Notes under the pieces: model-generated
Database searches by the model: none
The model's input: only the letters and a program-made list of their open reading frames with translations
Told to the model about the DNA's origin: nothing
Assembly: GCA_963710315.1 (NCBI GenBank)
Contig: CAVPZW010000008.1
Location: forward strand, 496,001-560,000
Source of the DNA: Palsa-360 sp963710315
Lineage (GTDB): Bacteria > Acidobacteriota > Terriglobia > Acidiferrales > UBA7541
Reading direction: 5' to 3'
DNA: 64,000 bases
Translations under genes and position numbers: made by a program
In this document: positions 63,909-64,000 of the stretch, piece after piece
Layout: the number at the start of each line of letters is the position of its first letter
Numbering within the stretch: position 1 is the stretch's first letter

Positions 63909-64000
63909 ATGCGACGTGACCGAACCGCGCGCGCATTGGCATCACACAACGATGGGCGCTTGAGCCGCCGCGGATTGTTGAAGCAAGCAGGCTGGGCGGC
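63909..64000 (+). CDS. N-terminus of a Tat-exported protein (partial, runs off the window)
   Basis: The frame from the ATG at 63909 gives a 30-residue start with SRRGLLKQAG, the twin-arginine export motif, cut by the window edge. An in-frame ATG at 63885 adds eight residues; the later start has AAAGGA nearby and is preferred. The function lies beyond the window. Confidence 0.7.
   Translation, partial: MRRDRTARALASHNDGRLSRRGLLKQAGWA

Noticed and set aside
1..64000. CRISPR array, prophage or insertion sequence
   Set aside because: The repeats are palindromic and scattered, not evenly spaced with unique spacers. No Cas, phage structural or transposase protein is present; the tyrosine recombinase is a XerC in its usual gene order.

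Overview
The window reads as one contiguous chromosomal segment of a high-GC diderm bacterium. It encodes an LPS-assembly protein (LptD), MacB-type permeases, CcdA/TlpA redox proteins and HU, and carries many GC-rich palindromic intergenic repeats. Gene content and protein style (long acyl-lipid cluster, short secreted lipocalin-like protein, PilZ-like and small zinc-ribbon proteins) fit best with an Acidobacteriota genome, probably metagenome-assembled. That placement is inference; there is no rRNA, tRNA or marker search here to prove it. I saw no phage, transposase, CRISPR array or tRNA.

Layout. 1-2.5 kb: end of an unknown gene, an exported metallo-hydrolase, a VapBC-type toxin-antitoxin pair, a small exported protein. 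2.7-15.1 kb: a long acyl-lipid cluster, nearly all on the minus strand: a HAD-like/fatty-acyl reductase fusion, a thioester-reductase-like SDR, a polysaccharide-pyruvyl-transferase-family protein, two AMP-forming acyl ligases, an enoyl-CoA hydratase, a stand-alone acyl carrier protein, a diacylglycerol-kinase-like enzyme and a PlsC acyltransferase, facing a CDP-alcohol phosphatidyltransferase. This is the best candidate for an undescribed system: it has the parts to activate, carry, reduce and attach acyl chains to a glycerol-phosphate-type lipid. 15.2-17.2 kb: a frameshifted secreted phosphodiesterase behind a Pho-box-like repeat array and before a strong terminator. 17.2-23.1 kb: leuB and a short leuA, with an ArsR/AHSA1/DinB operon and a second exported metallo-hydrolase between them. 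23.2-29.6 kb: an exported barrel-like protein, a small zinc-ribbon protein, then the dprA-topA-xerC run, with topA and xerC badly frameshifted. 29.9-35.8 kb: UDP-glucose dehydrogenase and UDP-glucuronate decarboxylase (a UDP-xylose route), a second zinc-ribbon paralogue, YdcF and a GT39-like membrane protein. 35.8-42.4 kb: fabH, a large GAF/GGDEF/HD-GYP sensor and gltX. 42.5-52.5 kb: a minus-strand run with a split DsbD-like system (ccdA, tlpA, lone DsbD-alpha), two MacB-type permeases, peptidase E, cyaY, an amidase and lptD. 52.9-64 kb: an RDD protein, an S41-like protein lacking its expected lysine paired with a YibQ-type deacetylase, a ClC channel, a TPR protein, HU with a structured downstream region and terminator, a DUF169 protein, an M20 dipeptidase, a PilZ-like protein, a bacterial PH-domain protein and the start of a Tat-exported protein.

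Six otherwise well-conserved genes (a phosphodiesterase, xerC, topA, ugd, gltX, lptD) are split by frameshifts although all catalytic motifs survive. topA alone needs about nine. The simplest explanation is residual indel errors in the assembly, worst at 25.0-28.3 kb, but true decay cannot be excluded from sequence alone.

Regulation is unusually visible in three places. A 22-bp palindrome covers the start codon of the ArsR gene under a consensus-like promoter. A 7+3+7 palindrome directly abuts the VapB start codon. Four repeats at exact 11-bp spacing precede the phosphodiesterase. Palindromic repeats, often built on a GGCTTCAGCC/GGCTGAAGCC core, sit in at least ten intergenic gaps and probably serve as terminators between convergent genes.
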